Shown piece by piece: positions 27,298 to 38,089 of a DNA stretch of 64,000 nt (positions are counted from its first letter, which is position 1; every line of letters begins with the position of its first letter). Source of the DNA: Ditibartonella apihabitans (GTDB lineage: Bacteria > Pseudomonadota > Alphaproteobacteria > Rhizobiales > Rhizobiaceae); assembly GCF_002007485.1 (NCBI RefSeq), contig NZ_CP015820.1, positions 1,178,001 to 1,242,000 of the forward strand, read 5' to 3'. The notes under the pieces were generated by a model. It saw only the letters and a program-made list of their open reading frames with translations, was not told the origin of the DNA and made no database searches. The translations under genes were made by a program, and so were the position numbers.

Positions 27298-28002
27298 ATG
27301 GATTCTCTGCAATTAAAGAAAGCCGCTGCCGCAAAGGCCGTCGAATTTGTCGAAGACGGAATGAAATTGGGAATTGGTACCGGTTCGACAGCTAATGAAT
27401 TTATTCGTTTATTGGCTCTTAGGGTAAAAGAAGGACTGAAAGTAACGGGTGTTGCGACATCGGAACGCTCTGAACAATTGTGTCGTGAGTTGGGAATACC
27501 GGTTGCCAGCCTTGATGAAATGCCCAGTCTCGACCTTGATATTGACGGTGCTGATGAAATCGGACCGAAGATGGCGCTTGTCAAAGGTGGAGGAGGGGCT
27601 CTGTTGCGGGAAAAAATTGTGGCTTTCGCATCCGCCCGAATGTTGGTCATTGCTGATCAGTCCAAACTTGTAAAAACACTCGGCGCATTTCCGTTACCGA
27701 TTGAAGTCAATCCATTCGGTTTGGAAGCAACAAAACTGGCCATTGTCGACGTTGCAAAAAGCCTTGGCCTTTCAGGTAATATTTCTTTACGCGTCAAAAA
27801 TAACAAAACTTTTGTTACTGATGGTGGACATTTTATTCTTGATGCATCATTTAGCCGTATTTCTGATCCAGAGAGTTTGTCGAATGCGCTTTTCTCTATT
27901 CCCGGCGTTGTCGAGCACGGATTATTTTTGAATTTGGCTAACAAATCAGTGGTCGCAATGGCTAATGGTGAAATAAAAGTTTTGGAAGAGTCGGATTTTT
28001 AG
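27298..28002 (+). CDS. rpiA: Ribose-5-phosphate isomerase A
   Basis: Interconverts ribose-5-phosphate and ribulose-5-phosphate in the pentose phosphate pathway. At 234 residues it carries the RpiA motifs [11 protein letters not shown] (phosphate loop), [12 protein letters not shown] (catalytic Asp), [11 protein letters not shown] (catalytic Glu) and the C-terminal [14 protein letters not shown] at 27298. Followed 83 bp downstream by the DUF2059 gene and then gor, the usual rpiA-DUF2059-gor order in Rhizobiales. Confidence 0.96.
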   Translation: MDSLQLKKAAAAKAVEFVEDGMKLGIGTGSTANEFIRLLALRVKEGLKVTGVATSERSEQLCRELGIPVASLDEMPSLDLDIDGADEIGPKMALVKGGGGALLREKIVAFASARMLVIADQSKLVKTLGAFPLPIEVNPFGLEATKLAIVDVAKSLGLSGNISLRVKNNKTFVTDGGHFILDASFSRISDPESLSNALFSIPGVVEHGLFLNLANKSVVAMANGEIKVLEESDF

Positions 28003-28085
28003 AGTAAATGTCTTTGTCATCGGGATATTTCTTGACGAAAAAAATGGCTAAGAATTATTGACCACAATTATGGAGTAACCACTGA

Positions 28086-28667
28086 ATGAATACGGCATTT
28101 TCCATTCGCCGCCTTGCTGCAACGCTGGGAACGGTTGCCATTGTTAGTATCGGAATCAATTTTGCCCATGCTGACGATATTAGCGAAGCCCACTTGCAAT
28201 CAGCACAAAAAGCAATCGCAGCAATCCATGCAACAGACCAATTTGATGAATTTCTGCCAAGCACCGCTCGTGATTTGAAAGACGAGCTCATGCGCAAAGA
28301 CCCTAATCTTTCGAATATCATTTCCGATACGGTCGACGAGCAGGCCATGGCGTTGGTCAAACGTCGTGCCGATCTTGAAAAGGAAGCAGCGCGTGCTTAT
28401 GCCAAGCATTTCTCACAAGCGGAACTTGACCAAATTACCGCTTTCTACACGTCTGATACAGGTAAGAAATTGCTCACAGAAGGACCGGTTGCTGTCAAGG
28501 ATATTCTTTCGGCCTACGACGTATGGCGTCAAGGAGTTGCTCAAGATTTAGCGACAAATGTCGGTAAAGCAATGGCTCAAAAGGTTGGCCCTCAAAAACG
28601 CGCCGCGCCTGCTGCACCGACAGCGCCTTCGACAGCTAAACCAAAAGCTCCGGTACCAGCTCAATAA
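28086..28667 (+). CDS. DUF2059 domain periplasmic protein
   Basis: A 193-residue exported protein: signal peptide about 1-28 (ends FAHADD). The central helical DUF2059 domain includes ARAYAKHFSQAELDQITAFYTSDTGKKLL, here given as residues about 100-128, the hallmark of the family. The last 30 residues are Ala/Pro/Lys-rich and disordered. The family's function is unknown. Its conserved place between rpiA and gor suggests an envelope or stress role, but this is inference. Confidence 0.88.
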   Translation: MNTAFSIRRLAATLGTVAIVSIGINFAHADDISEAHLQSAQKAIAAIHATDQFDEFLPSTARDLKDELMRKDPNLSNIISDTVDEQAMALVKRRADLEKEAARAYAKHFSQAELDQITAFYTSDTGKKLLTEGPVAVKDILSAYDVWRQGVAQDLATNVGKAMAQKVGPQKRAAPAAPTAPSTAKPKAPVPAQ

Positions 28668-28688
28668 TAACTTTTCGGTGATTCTTGG

Positions 28689-28718
28689 AAATAGCGGCAT
28701 ATTTGCCGCTATTTTTTT
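28689..28718 (+). terminator. Terminator after the DUF2059 gene
   Basis: AATAGCGGCA pairs with TGCCGCTATT around a short loop and runs into T7 (28712-28718). Confidence 0.88.
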
Positions 28719-28842
28719 GGCAAAAATTCCAAAATTTCGGTATTGCAGAACTGGAGTAAAGTGAATTGCATTACGTTGGCTTACAATTTGGTGCGATTAC
28801 ACCATATAAAAGACTGCATAACCGAATTGAAAGGAATAGCCT

Positions 28843-30231
28843 GTGTCATCTTATGATTTTGATTTATTTGTAATAGGTGGTGGCTCGGGTGGCGTGCGTG
28901 CAGCGCGTTTGGCCGGTGCACTCGGCAAAAAAGTTGCTATAGCAGAAGAATATCGGATGGGTGGCACTTGCGTTATTCGTGGATGTGTTCCAAAGAAACT
29001 CTTTGTCTATGCCTCCCAATATTCTCAAGAATTCAAAGATAGTCATGGTTTTGGATGGACTGTCAGCGGTTCCCGTTTTGATTGGAAAAAACTTGTTGCG
29101 GCCAAAAACAAGGAAATTTCGCGGCTCGAAGGGCTTTATCGTAAAGGGCTTGATAATAATCATGTCAAGATATTCGAGAGCCGCGTTGTTTTTGTTGATG
29201 CACACACCTTGAAGATAGAGAAAACGGGCGAAGAAATTAGTGCTGAAAAAATCCTCATTGCTACAGGCGGACATGTTTCCCGTCATCCCGAAATTATCGG
29301 TCATGAATTGTGCATCAGTTCTAATGAAGCTTTTAACCTCGAACAATTACCGGAATCAATTGTGATTGCCGGAGGCGGTTATATCGCGGTAGAATTTGCA
29401 AATATCTTCCACGGATTGGGCGTGAAAACAACGCTCGTTTACAGAGGTGATCTTGTTTTGCGCAAATTCGATTCCGATTTGCGGCAATTGTTAAACGATG
29501 CGATGCAGGAAAAAGGCATCCGCATTGTTTATCATGCAACGATCAACAAAGTCGAGAAAGAAGCGGAAAACTTTAAAGTCGAGCTTTCGAATGGTGAAAC
29601 CCTGACAGTGGGAAAAGTAATGCTGGCACTCGGGCGCTCGCCCAATACAGAAGGCTTGAACCTTGATAAAGCCGGGGTAAAATGCAATTCTCATAATGCA
29701 GTTATTGTTGATGAATACATGAAAACAACTGCTGATAATATATGGGCTGTCGGTGACGTAACTGACCGCATACAACTGACACCGGTCGCGATTCATGAGG
29801 CTATGTGTTTTATTGAAACTGCTTTCAAAAATAACCCGGTTGCTCCGGATCATGAATTGATTGCGACGGCTGTATTTTCCCAGCCTGAAATCGGTACAGT
29901 CGGAATGACAGAAGAAGAAGCTGTACAAAAGTTCAAACGTGTCGAGGTCTATCGCGCGCTTTTCCGTCCTATGCGGAATACGCTATCGGGAAATACTGAA
30001 AAAATGCTCACCAAACTTGTTGTCGACGGCTCGTCGCGGGTCGTTGTCGGTGCCCATATATTGGGACACGATGCCGCCGAGATGGCACAACTGCTTGGTG
30101 TTTCTCTCAAAGGCAACCTAACAAAAGATGTGTTTGACAGAACTATGGCACTTCATCCGACTGCTTCAGAGGAATTGGTCACAATGTATAAGCCGACATA
30201 TGTTTATGAAAACGGGAAAAAGCTTAATTGA
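28843..30231 (+). CDS. gor: Glutathione-disulfide reductase
   Basis: NADPH- and FAD-dependent reductase that keeps glutathione reduced. The redox-active disulfide is GTCVIRGCVPKK, FAD binding is GGGSGGVRAAR near the N-terminus, NADPH binding is IAGGGYIAVEF, and the catalytic His-Glu pair is in ALHPTASEELV. The length is 462 residues. The start is a GTG at 28843 with GAAAGGAAT upstream. Complete, with no missing key residue. Confidence 0.95.
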   Translation: MSSYDFDLFVIGGGSGGVRAARLAGALGKKVAIAEEYRMGGTCVIRGCVPKKLFVYASQYSQEFKDSHGFGWTVSGSRFDWKKLVAAKNKEISRLEGLYRKGLDNNHVKIFESRVVFVDAHTLKIEKTGEEISAEKILIATGGHVSRHPEIIGHELCISSNEAFNLEQLPESIVIAGGGYIAVEFANIFHGLGVKTTLVYRGDLVLRKFDSDLRQLLNDAMQEKGIRIVYHATINKVEKEAENFKVELSNGETLTVGKVMLALGRSPNTEGLNLDKAGVKCNSHNAVIVDEYMKTTADNIWAVGDVTDRIQLTPVAIHEAMCFIETAFKNNPVAPDHELIATAVFSQPEIGTVGMTEEEAVQKFKRVEVYRALFRPMRNTLSGNTEKMLTKLVVDGSSRVVVGAHILGHDAAEMAQLLGVSLKGNLTKDVFDRTMALHPTASEELVTMYKPTYVYENGKKLN

Positions 30232-30429
30232 AAACTGAACTGATAGACGAGAAAAATTGTTGAATTTCGATAAAATAATCAATTTTTTGATTAGAAGAGC
30301 CTGTGTCTTGGCTTTAAACAACAATTCTGCTTATATCGGAAAATTGTTAAGTGCCTCATCGCGAACATTCCATAATCTTCCGGTGGAAGTGCGCTTATCT
30401 TATGATTTATACTGTGAAGCGAGATAATG

Positions 30430-31803
30430 ATGACTAAAAATTGGACGCCTGCATCTTGGAGATCAAAACCGATCAAGCAGGTACCGACCTATCCTGACCC
30501 TGTAGCATTGGCTCATGTTGAAAGCGAATTGCGTCGTTATCCTCCTTTAGTTTTTGCTGGCGAGGCACGTAATTTAAAACACGAGCTGGCCCAGGTTGCC
30601 GAAGGTAAGGCATTTCTTTTACAAGGTGGCGATTGCGCGGAAAGTTTTGCAGAACATGAAGCAGATAACATCCGTGATTTTTTCCGGGTGTTTTTGCAAA
30701 TGGCTATTGCGCTTACTTTCGGGGCGTCAAAGCCGGTTGTAAAGGTTGGCCGTATTGCCGGTCAATTTGCAAAGCCGAGATCTTCTGATACCGAAACCAA
30801 AGATGGCGTAACGTTACCGTCATATCGTGGCGATATCATTAATGGCATAGAGTTCAATAAAGAATCCCGTACTCCCGATCCCCAACGTATGTCGGAGGTT
30901 TACCGTCAGTCTGCTGCAACATTGAATTTGCTGCGTGCTTTTGCTCAAGGAGGCTATGCCAATCTTGATAATGTCCATAAATGGATGCTGGGTTTTATAG
31001 CAAACAGCCCGCAAGGTGAACGTTATAGCAAGCTGGCACAACGGATTTCGGAAACGATGGATTTTATGCGGGCAATCGGAATTACGCCGAAAACCAACTC
31101 ATCACTTCGGGAAACGTCATTTTATACCAGCCATGAAGGTCTCCTTCTTGGTTATGAAGAAGCATTGACCCGTGTGGATTCAACTTCAGGCGATTGGTAT
31201 GCGACATCGGGTCATATGCTTTGGATTGGTGACCGCACCCGTCAGTCCGATCATGCCCATGTCGAATATTGCCGTGGCATTAAAACTCCGATTGGTCTCA
31301 AATGCGGACCATCACTTGATCCGGATGATCTGATAAGGCTCATTGATATACTCAATCCGGAAAACGAGCCGGGGAGACTTACTCTGATAGCACGGTTCGG
31401 ATATGATAAAGTCGAAGACCATTTGCCGCAGCTTATTCGCGCCGTCGAACGCGAAGGCAAGAAGGTCGTGTGGTCTTGCGATCCGATGCATGGGAACACA
31501 ATAACCGCAAACGGCTATAAAACCCGTCCTTTCGAGCGTATCCTGAAAGAGGTGGAGAATTTCTTCGCAGTTCATCATGCGGAAGGAACCTATCCCGGTG
31601 GTATTCACATCGAAATGACCGGTCGCGATGTAACAGAATGTACCGGTGGTGCGCATGCTATTTCGGCAGATCATCTCTCTGATCGTTATCACACGCATTG
31701 TGATCCAAGGCTTAATGCAGATCAGGCTCTGGAATTGGCATTTCTTGTTGCGGAATTGTTGAAAAAACAACGTGATGCCGAAACAGTAAAGACTACAGCT
31801 TGA
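30430..31803 (+). CDS. Class II 3-deoxy-7-phosphoheptulonate (DAHP) synthase
   Basis: First step of the shikimate pathway: condenses phosphoenolpyruvate and erythrose-4-phosphate. This is the plant/actinobacterial-like class II enzyme, the form used by Rhizobiales (about 460 residues). Motifs seen: [49 protein letters not shown] and [15 protein letters not shown], which supply the metal and PEP ligands. Two ATGs are adjacent at 30427 and 30430; the second is better spaced from GCGAGA. A weak AACCG/CGGTT hairpin with T5 follows at about 31803-31831. Confidence 0.95.
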   Translation: MTKNWTPASWRSKPIKQVPTYPDPVALAHVESELRRYPPLVFAGEARNLKHELAQVAEGKAFLLQGGDCAESFAEHEADNIRDFFRVFLQMAIALTFGASKPVVKVGRIAGQFAKPRSSDTETKDGVTLPSYRGDIINGIEFNKESRTPDPQRMSEVYRQSAATLNLLRAFAQGGYANLDNVHKWMLGFIANSPQGERYSKLAQRISETMDFMRAIGITPKTNSSLRETSFYTSHEGLLLGYEEALTRVDSTSGDWYATSGHMLWIGDRTRQSDHAHVEYCRGIKTPIGLKCGPSLDPDDLIRLIDILNPENEPGRLTLIARFGYDKVEDHLPQLIRAVEREGKKVVWSCDPMHGNTITANGYKTRPFERILKEVENFFAVHHAEGTYPGGIHIEMTGRDVTECTGGAHAISADHLSDRYHTHCDPRLNADQALELAFLVAELLKKQRDAETVKTTA

Positions 31804-31849
31804 AACCGGTACTGAAAGCGGTTTGTTTTTCAAACTGAATGGTGAACGC

Positions 31850-32202
31850 ATGGAGAGATTATTCAAGGCATTTTTGAATTCCCTTCATGCGCTCGGATAT
31901 TTGCTAACCCACGAAAAAGCTATTATTCAAGAAGCTGTAGTTTTTTAGTTTCTCTCCCCATAGCTTTTTTTATCACTAAAGAATGGGGTAGCTTTCTTCT
32001 ACTTACGGGATCTATTGTTTTTGTTATTATCGTAGAGGTGCTAAACACGGCGATTGAAGCGGCGTGCAATGCCGTCACACACGATTATCGCGAAGAAATT
32101 AAAATCGCTAAAGACGCAGGCTCATTAGCAGTTTTGCTCTCTATTATCTTAACACTATGCATATGGATTACAGTGATTATTCAAACCTTGTTTTTCGTTT
32201 AA
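31850..32202 (+). pseudogene. dgkA: Diacylglycerol kinase, one frameshift
   Basis: Small inner-membrane kinase that recycles diacylglycerol to phosphatidate. MERLFKAFLNSLHALGYL starts in frame at 31850, but the frame ends at 31946-31948 after 32 codons. The rest of the protein is open in the -1 frame: ITKEWGSFLLLTGSIVF, the catalytic signature VEVLNTAIEAACNAVTHDY with its Glu/Asn, then KDAGSLAVLLSI to a stop at 32200-32202. One added T in the T6 run at 31941-31946 restores a normal protein of about 117 residues with three TM helices. A missing base in the sequence is more likely than true loss. Confidence 0.85.
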
Positions 32203-32246
32203 CTTATGCCGTTGCAAGTGCAACGATGACAGGCTAAATCAAGATC

Positions 32247-33923
32247 ATGACCAAAAAGTTGATAGAAAATGACCTCACGCTCGCAATTGCACAATTAAAC
32301 CCTGTTGTTGGTGACATTGAAGGCAATTTAAAACTTGCACTTGACGCCCACAGGCAAGCAAGCGATGCGGGTGCCGATCTTTTACTGTTTACTGAACTCT
32401 TTATTAGCGGTTATCCGCCTGAAGATCTGGTTTTAAAACCGTCTTTTAATGAAGCATGCGAAAAAGCAATCAGCGAGCTTGCAACTGTAACGACCAAAGG
32501 TGCAGGTATCATTGTCGGCGTTCCTCTCCGTCGAAAAGGTCATGTTTATAATTCTGCACTCCTTCTTGATGAGGGAAAGATCATTGCTGAATGTCGTAAA
32601 TTCGACCTCCCGAATTATAGCGAATTTGATGAGAAACGTGTTTTTTCTCCGGGTCCCCGTCCGAAGCCGATCAATTTCCGCGGCATAAAGATAGGTTTAC
32701 CGATTTGTGAAGATATATGGAACGACGACGAAGTGGCAGCTCGTCTTGCCGCTGATGGTGCCGAAATTATTCTCGTACCGAATGGTTCACCATATAGTCG
32801 CGAAAAACCGGAATTGAGATACGACGTCGTCAAAAAACAGGTGGTGAAGTCTTCTTTGCCGATCGTTTATGCCAACCAGATAGGTGGTCAGGATGAACTC
32901 GTTTTTGACGGCGCGTCTTTCGCACTCAATGCAAATGGCTCGAATGCTTTTCAAATGAACCATTTCGAAAGTGACCTGGCATTTAGCCATTGGCAAAAAC
33001 AGAATGGGAAATGGTTTTGTCTTTCAGGTCCACAAGAAAAATTGCTTCATGACCTGGCTGCCGATTATCAGGCATGCGTTTTGGGATTTGGTGACTATGT
33101 CAATAAAAACAGATTCAAAAGCGTAGTGTTAGGGCTTTCGGGCGGTATCGATTCGGCTCTTTCGGCAGCTATTGCGACAGATGCTTTAGGTGCGGAGCGT
33201 GTTCATGCAGTTATGCTTCCCTATCGCTATACATCTTCAGAGTCGATAACGGATGCCGAGGAATGCGCCAAAATGTTGGGCTGTCGTTATGATACCGTAC
33301 CAATTGCAAAACCGGTCGAGGCATTTGAAGATATTTTGACACCGCTTTTTCAGGGGCGCAAACCGGATATTACCGAAGAAAATTTGCAAAGCCGTACGCG
33401 TGGTACGGTTTTGATGGCTATATCCAACAAATTTGGCTCGATGGTGGTAACGACCGGCAACAAATCGGAAATTTCTGTCGGATATGCCACTCTTTACGGC
33501 GATATGAATGGCGGTTTCAATCCGATCAAAGATATTTATAAAATGCAGGTTTATGCACTATCCAACTGGCGTAACAACCATTTTCCGATAAATGGCTTAG
33601 GGCCTAAAGCAGCCGTCATACCCCAGAATATTATTGAAAAGGCTCCGACTGCCGAGCTCCGTGAGAACCAGAAAGATGAAGATTCGCTTCCACCTTATCC
33701 GGTATTGGACGATATTCTTCGTTGTCTCGTGGATGAAGAAATGAGTGTTTCGGAAATTGTTCAACGGGGGCATTCACGCGAGATAGTCGAAAAAGTCGAG
33801 CATTTGTTATACATATCCGAATACAAAAGACGCCAATCGGCTCCCGGTGTGAAAATCAGTCACAAGAATTTCGGCCGCGATCGGCGTTACCCTATTACCA
33901 ATCGTTTTCGCGATAAAAATTGA
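32247..33923 (+). CDS. nadE: Glutamine-dependent NAD+ synthetase
   Basis: Amidates deamido-NAD to NAD using glutamine. The N-terminal nitrilase-type glutaminase domain (residues about 10-270) has the catalytic Glu in FTELFISGYPPEDL, the Lys in RKFDLPNY and the Cys in LPICEDIWNDD. The C-terminal ATP-pyrophosphatase synthetase domain has LSGGIDSALSAAIA and TTGNKSEISVGYATLYGD. The length of 558 residues is normal for this two-domain type. Follows dgkA closely and precedes the second gltX by 9 bp, so the three may be one operon. Confidence 0.95.
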   Translation: MTKKLIENDLTLAIAQLNPVVGDIEGNLKLALDAHRQASDAGADLLLFTELFISGYPPEDLVLKPSFNEACEKAISELATVTTKGAGIIVGVPLRRKGHVYNSALLLDEGKIIAECRKFDLPNYSEFDEKRVFSPGPRPKPINFRGIKIGLPICEDIWNDDEVAARLAADGAEIILVPNGSPYSREKPELRYDVVKKQVVKSSLPIVYANQIGGQDELVFDGASFALNANGSNAFQMNHFESDLAFSHWQKQNGKWFCLSGPQEKLLHDLAADYQACVLGFGDYVNKNRFKSVVLGLSGGIDSALSAAIATDALGAERVHAVMLPYRYTSSESITDAEECAKMLGCRYDTVPIAKPVEAFEDILTPLFQGRKPDITEENLQSRTRGTVLMAISNKFGSMVVTTGNKSEISVGYATLYGDMNGGFNPIKDIYKMQVYALSNWRNNHFPINGLGPKAAVIPQNIIEKAPTAELRENQKDEDSLPPYPVLDDILRCLVDEEMSVSEIVQRGHSREIVEKVEHLLYISEYKRRQSAPGVKISHKNFGRDRRYPITNRFRDKN

Positions 33924-33932
33924 GTTATATTT

Positions 33933-35302
33933 ATGATTAAAGTTCGTTTTGCACCATCTCCAACCGGTTATATTCATATTGGAAACACCCGAATTGCCTT
34001 GTTTAATTGGCTTTTGCAAAAGCCAAGCAAGGTAAATATGTTTTACGTTTTGACGATACCGATCTTGAACGTTCGAAACAGGAATATATTGACGGTATTG
34101 GCGTCGATCTTGATTGGTTGGGGATAAAACCTGACGAAATTTATTATCAATCCAAGCGATTTGATCGATATAATGAAGTTGTAGCACAGCTCAAAGAAAA
34201 AGGTCTCCTTTATCCTTGTTACGAAACACCGGAAGAGCTGGAAAGACGGCGTAAAATCCGTTTGTCGCGTAAACTCCCGCCCATTTACGGACGTGAATCC
34301 TTGAAACTTAAACCGGAGGAGGTCAAGGCTTACGAAGAGGAGGGGAGAAAACCGCATTGGCGTTTCAAATTGCCTAATTTCGAATCGGACCCTTTCAAGA
34401 CCAGAAGGACAGATGTGCACTGGGACGATGTGGTCCGCGGTCCACAAACGATAGATCTTGCCTCGATGTCCGATCCGATACTTATTCGTGAAGATGGCAG
34501 TTATCTTTATACACTGCCATCGGTCGTGGACGACATCGATATGGGGATAACCCATATTATACGCGGCGACGATCATGTCACAAACACCGGTGTACAAATT
34601 GCTATCTTTGAAGCACTTGGTGCAAAAGCGCCGACATTCGGTCACATCAATCTTTTGACGACGATTTCGGGTGAGGGGCTGTCTAAACGCAAAGGTGATC
34701 TGTCTATCCGCTCGTTGCGAGAAGAGGGATTCGAGCCTTTAGCGGTCGAATCTCTGGCAGTTCTTATCGGTACTTCGGAAAATGTGACTGCTTGTCGAAA
34801 TCAAAAGGAACTGCTTGAACATTTTGATCTCACGTCCGCATCAAAGTCGTCAGCGAAATTTGACCCGGCTGATTTGTTGACGCTCAATAAGCACATTGTG
34901 CATGAGCTTGAATTTGATGAAGTAAAAGCGAGACTGGAAAAGATTGGCATCAAAGGTGAAGACGCCAAGCGGTTCTGGTATGCCGTTCGGGGTAATATCG
35001 ATAAAGTGTGTGAAGCAAAAAACTGGTGGGACAATTTGGAGGTGAACAAAACGTTCGATGCAGTTTCACCGGAAGACCGTGAATATGTTCATCAATCAGC
35101 TTCACTTTTGCCAAATGGCGAACTTGATGAAAATAGCTGGAAAGTCTGGACGGATGCCTTGAAAAAACAGACGGGCCGCAAGGGAAGAGCGCTTTTTATG
35201 CCATTGCGGCAAGCATTGACAGGATTGGACCACGGGCCGGAAATGGCTGTTTTGCTGCCCCTTTTGGGTAAAAACAGGGTTCTTCAACGCCTGAAGGCTT
35301 GA
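33933..35302 (+). pseudogene. gltX: Second glutamyl-tRNA synthetase, one frameshift
   Basis: Paralogue of the synthetase at 21.9-23.3 kb. The ATG at 33933 gives [19 protein letters not shown] with the HIGH His15, but the frame goes wrong after NWL and stops at 34125-34127. The remaining 95 percent is open in the -1 frame: [31 protein letters not shown], the KMSKS-type GLSKRKGDL, to 35302. One extra T in the T4 run at 34012-34015 makes a continuous protein of about 456 residues. In Rhizobiales with two GluRS this form is the one charging tRNA-Glu or misacylating tRNA-Gln; which does what here is unknown. A sequencing deletion is likely. Confidence 0.88.
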
Positions 35303-35327
35303 ATATTATATCCTTCGAATATTCATG

Positions 35328-35360
35328 AAAAAGGCAGCTCGTTTTATGAGCTGCCTTTTT
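35328..35360 (+). terminator. Bidirectional terminator after the second gltX
   Basis: AAAAAGGCAGCTC and GAGCTGCCTTTTT form a perfect stem with a GTTTTAT loop. With A5 on one side and T5 on the other it can serve gltX and, in reverse, the facing DEAD-box helicase gene. Confidence 0.88.
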
Positions 35361-35487
35361 ATATTTATTCATTAAGAGTTAAACGGCGTGTAAGTCTTAT
35401 TATCCGCTAATCAACATTTACGCGCTGTAGTAAGCGTTGTGTTTGCGCTATTTCCTAACGATTTTAAGCACAGCAGACGAAAAGAAT

Positions 35488-36939
35488 TCACCTTTTTGTA
35501 TCAATAAGCATAAATGCGGGAATATCGTTCCCAAATCCCTTGGGTGAGGGGGGCTCTTTTGACGAGTATTTGTCTTGATTGTGTCTTTGAGACCGTATCT
35601 GCTGTTGGTTGACCGGCATAGCAGTCTGTTTGTCGCCAGAACTGTCGGTTTTTTCGCCATTGGCCTTTGTCTGTTTTTTCCGGCGTTTAGGTTCGGGGGT
35701 TTCGGTCTGCTTTCCACTCGCGGGAGATTTTGACTCCGATGATTTCGTACGTTTCTGATCGGAGTCTTTACCGTTTTCTTCCGGAACCAGAGAAGATAAG
35801 TCGCCATCATACCATTCGATTTTTTGATCGCTCATCTTTTCTATGGCGTCGACATATTTTTTGTCGGCCTTGGTAACAATGGTGAAAGCTTTACCGGATT
35901 TTCCGGCACGTCCTGTGCGACCGATACGATGAACGTAATCTTCTGCATGTGTTGGAACGTCATAGTTGAACACGTGACTGACGTCAGGAATATCAAGCCC
36001 GCGGGCTGCGACATCAGATGCTACCAATAAAGCAATTTTCCCATCTTTGAAGTTTGCCAGCATAGACATGCGCGAACGTTGGTCCATATCTCCATGAAGA
36101 GCACCAACACTGAATTCATGCCGAACGAGAGAGCGGAAAAGTTCCGAAATGTCTTTTTTACGATTACAGAAGATAATCGCGTTTTTTAATTCATCACCTT
36201 CATTATGGATAAGATCACGCAAAACTGCTCGTTTTTCCCATGGTTTGCGACCGGAAGCGACGAGCTTTTGTGTAATCGTCTCGGCGGTAGAAGACGCTTT
36301 CGCGATTTCGATACGAACAGGTGTATGTAGAAATTGTTCGGTCAATTTTGTAATTTCCGGTGCCATTGTAGCCGAAAAGAACAAAGTTTGGCGGGTAAAG
36401 GGAATAAGTTTGCAAATACGTTCGATATCCGGAATAAAGCCCATATCAAGCATACGGTCAGCTTCATCAATAACCAGAATTTCTACACCGGTCAGCAAAA
36501 GTTTTCCACGTTCGAAATGGTCTAAAAGCCGCCCTGGCGTCGCAATCAGAACATCTGCACCACGGTCAAGTTTACGGTCCTGATCATCGAATGAAACGCC
36601 ACCAATGAGTAGCGCTACGCTCAAATGATGATTAATGCCGTATTGATCGAAATTTTCTTTCACCTGCGCTGCAAGTTCACGGGTGGGCTCTAAAATGAGT
36701 GTACGTGGCATCCGCGCCCGTGCACGTCCTTTTTCAAGGAGCGTCAACATAGGAAGCACAAAAGAAGCGGTCTTACCTGTTCCCGTCTGTGCAATACCCA
36801 ATACATCTTCGCGTTTCAAGACATGAGGAATAGCTCCAAGCTGAATTGGTGTTGGTTCTTCATATCCAATAGATTTTACTGCTTTGAGAACCTTTTCTGA
36901 AAGGCCCAAATCATTGAAACTGGTCAAAGGCGCTATCAC
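35488..36939 (-). CDS. DEAD-box ATP-dependent RNA helicase (RhlE-like)
   Basis: Unwinds structured RNA in ribosome assembly or mRNA turnover. All core motifs are visible: Q motif PTPIQLGAIP, motif I AQTGTGKT, Ia PTRELAAQ, II DEADRMLDMGF, III SAT, V ASDVAARGLDIPDV, and VI HRIGRTGRAGKSG. After about residue 370 comes a 110-residue basic, Lys/Ser/Glu-rich tail, probably disordered and RNA-binding. 483 residues. The start is GTG at 36939. The DEADRMLDMGF motif and tail are RhlE-type, but rhlB/csdA paralogues cannot be fully excluded. Confidence 0.93.
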   Translation of the reverse strand: MIAPLTSFNDLGLSEKVLKAVKSIGYEEPTPIQLGAIPHVLKREDVLGIAQTGTGKTASFVLPMLTLLEKGRARARMPRTLILEPTRELAAQVKENFDQYGINHHLSVALLIGGVSFDDQDRKLDRGADVLIATPGRLLDHFERGKLLLTGVEILVIDEADRMLDMGFIPDIERICKLIPFTRQTLFFSATMAPEITKLTEQFLHTPVRIEIAKASSTAETITQKLVASGRKPWEKRAVLRDLIHNEGDELKNAIIFCNRKKDISELFRSLVRHEFSVGALHGDMDQRSRMSMLANFKDGKIALLVASDVAARGLDIPDVSHVFNYDVPTHAEDYVHRIGRTGRAGKSGKAFTIVTKADKKYVDAIEKMSDQKIEWYDGDLSSLVPEENGKDSDQKRTKSSESKSPASGKQTETPEPKRRKKQTKANGEKTDSSGDKQTAMPVNQQQIRSQRHNQDKYSSKEPPSPKGFGNDIPAFMLIDTKR

Positions 36940-37080
36940 TCTTTCTCTTTTTCGCCTAACTTAGGTGACAATAGTCAAAATGGTTCAACTATTCTACATT
37001 ATCAACAAACGCGTTAAGGTGCATTGATAAAAAAGTCAACAAAAACGATCGTTTGCAATGCGTTTTAACGTGTATTCTTC

Positions 37081-37853
37081 TCAATAACGAAATTGTTCGG
37101 ATAATATACGTTCGTCCCACGAATGGTTGGAATCAAATAAAATTGACGCTTTTACACCCTTTGCCAGAGAAATGACCACCGAACTGACCGACTTTACTTC
37201 TACATTGTCAGCAGCAGCATTAACCGGCCGTTTATCTAGTTCAAGCATATCAAAACGGACTGTAACAGAATTTGGTAAAAGTGCGCCATGCCATCTGCGC
37301 GGACGAAATGGGCTAACAGGCGTTAGCGCGAGCAATGGAGCAAGTAATGGTAAAATTGGCCCTTGAGCGGAAAGATTGTAAGCTGTCGATCCCGCTGGTG
37401 TTGCAACCATCACGCCGTCGCAATTGAGCTCGTCCATACGGATTTTGCCATCAATGCTGATTTTTATTTTCGCAGCTTGGTAAGATTGGCGAAATAAAGA
37501 TACTTCATTGATTGCCAATGCTTCAACATGGCCTTCGGAGCTTGAATCAGCAATCATTCTGAGCGGCTTTATATCTTCTTTATGTGCTTTCGCAATCCGT
37601 TGTGGCAGATTGGCTATCCGATATTCATTCATAAGAAATCCGACAGAACCGCGATTCATTCCATAAATAGGCTTTCCGGAATTCATGAAATTGCGCAGAA
37701 CTTCCAACATTGTCCCGTCGCCGCCCAAAACAACAATGACATCAGCATCATCCACGCTCGATTGACCGTAACGCTCTTCCAACGCTTGAAGAGAGTTGCG
37801 CGCCTGTTCGGTTTTAGACGCGATAAATGAAATCGCTCTATAGGTTTTTCCAT
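37081..37853 (-). pseudogene. nadK: NAD kinase, one frameshift near the start
   Basis: Phosphorylates NAD to NADP; normally essential. The catalytic core is intact from 37782 down: VVLGGDGTMLEVLR (GGDGT), MNRGSVGFLMNEY, LNCDGVMVATPAGSTAYNLSAQGP. The true N-terminus appears to be the ATG at 37853. With one extra A in the coding-strand A5 run (37849-37845) it reads MEKTYRAISFIASKTEQARN and joins the core, giving about 257 residues, the family length. As read, that ATG runs into another frame and only a TTG at 37782 would give a truncated 233-residue enzyme lacking beta-1 and the first helix. A missing base is the likeliest explanation. Confidence 0.88.
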
Positions 37854-38089
37854 CAAGATTGCTCGTTTTTTCAAGTAAATGAATTGGATGTGCTCGTGCC
37901 CAATTTTTTTATGAACCAAAGCATCCAATATCTCATCTGATACGATATCTAATCTGACACGACAGCTTTTTCAACAATACACAAATTTTGCTGACAAAGT
38001 TCGAGAATAATGGCAAGTTTTAGTGATTGCTTATTCGTGCAGATTAACCATTGAATCGATAGCGGCGCGTTTAGTGAAAGGTATCGCTT

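Noticed and set aside
33933..34127. A separate 64-residue protein at the start of the second gltX
   Set aside because: Its first 28 residues are the GluRS N-terminus; the rest is the wrong frame after the T4 run.
21923..35302. Two gltX genes as an assembly duplication
   Set aside because: The proteins differ throughout (motifs, length, C-terminal domain). Two divergent GluRS enzymes are normal in Rhizobiales.
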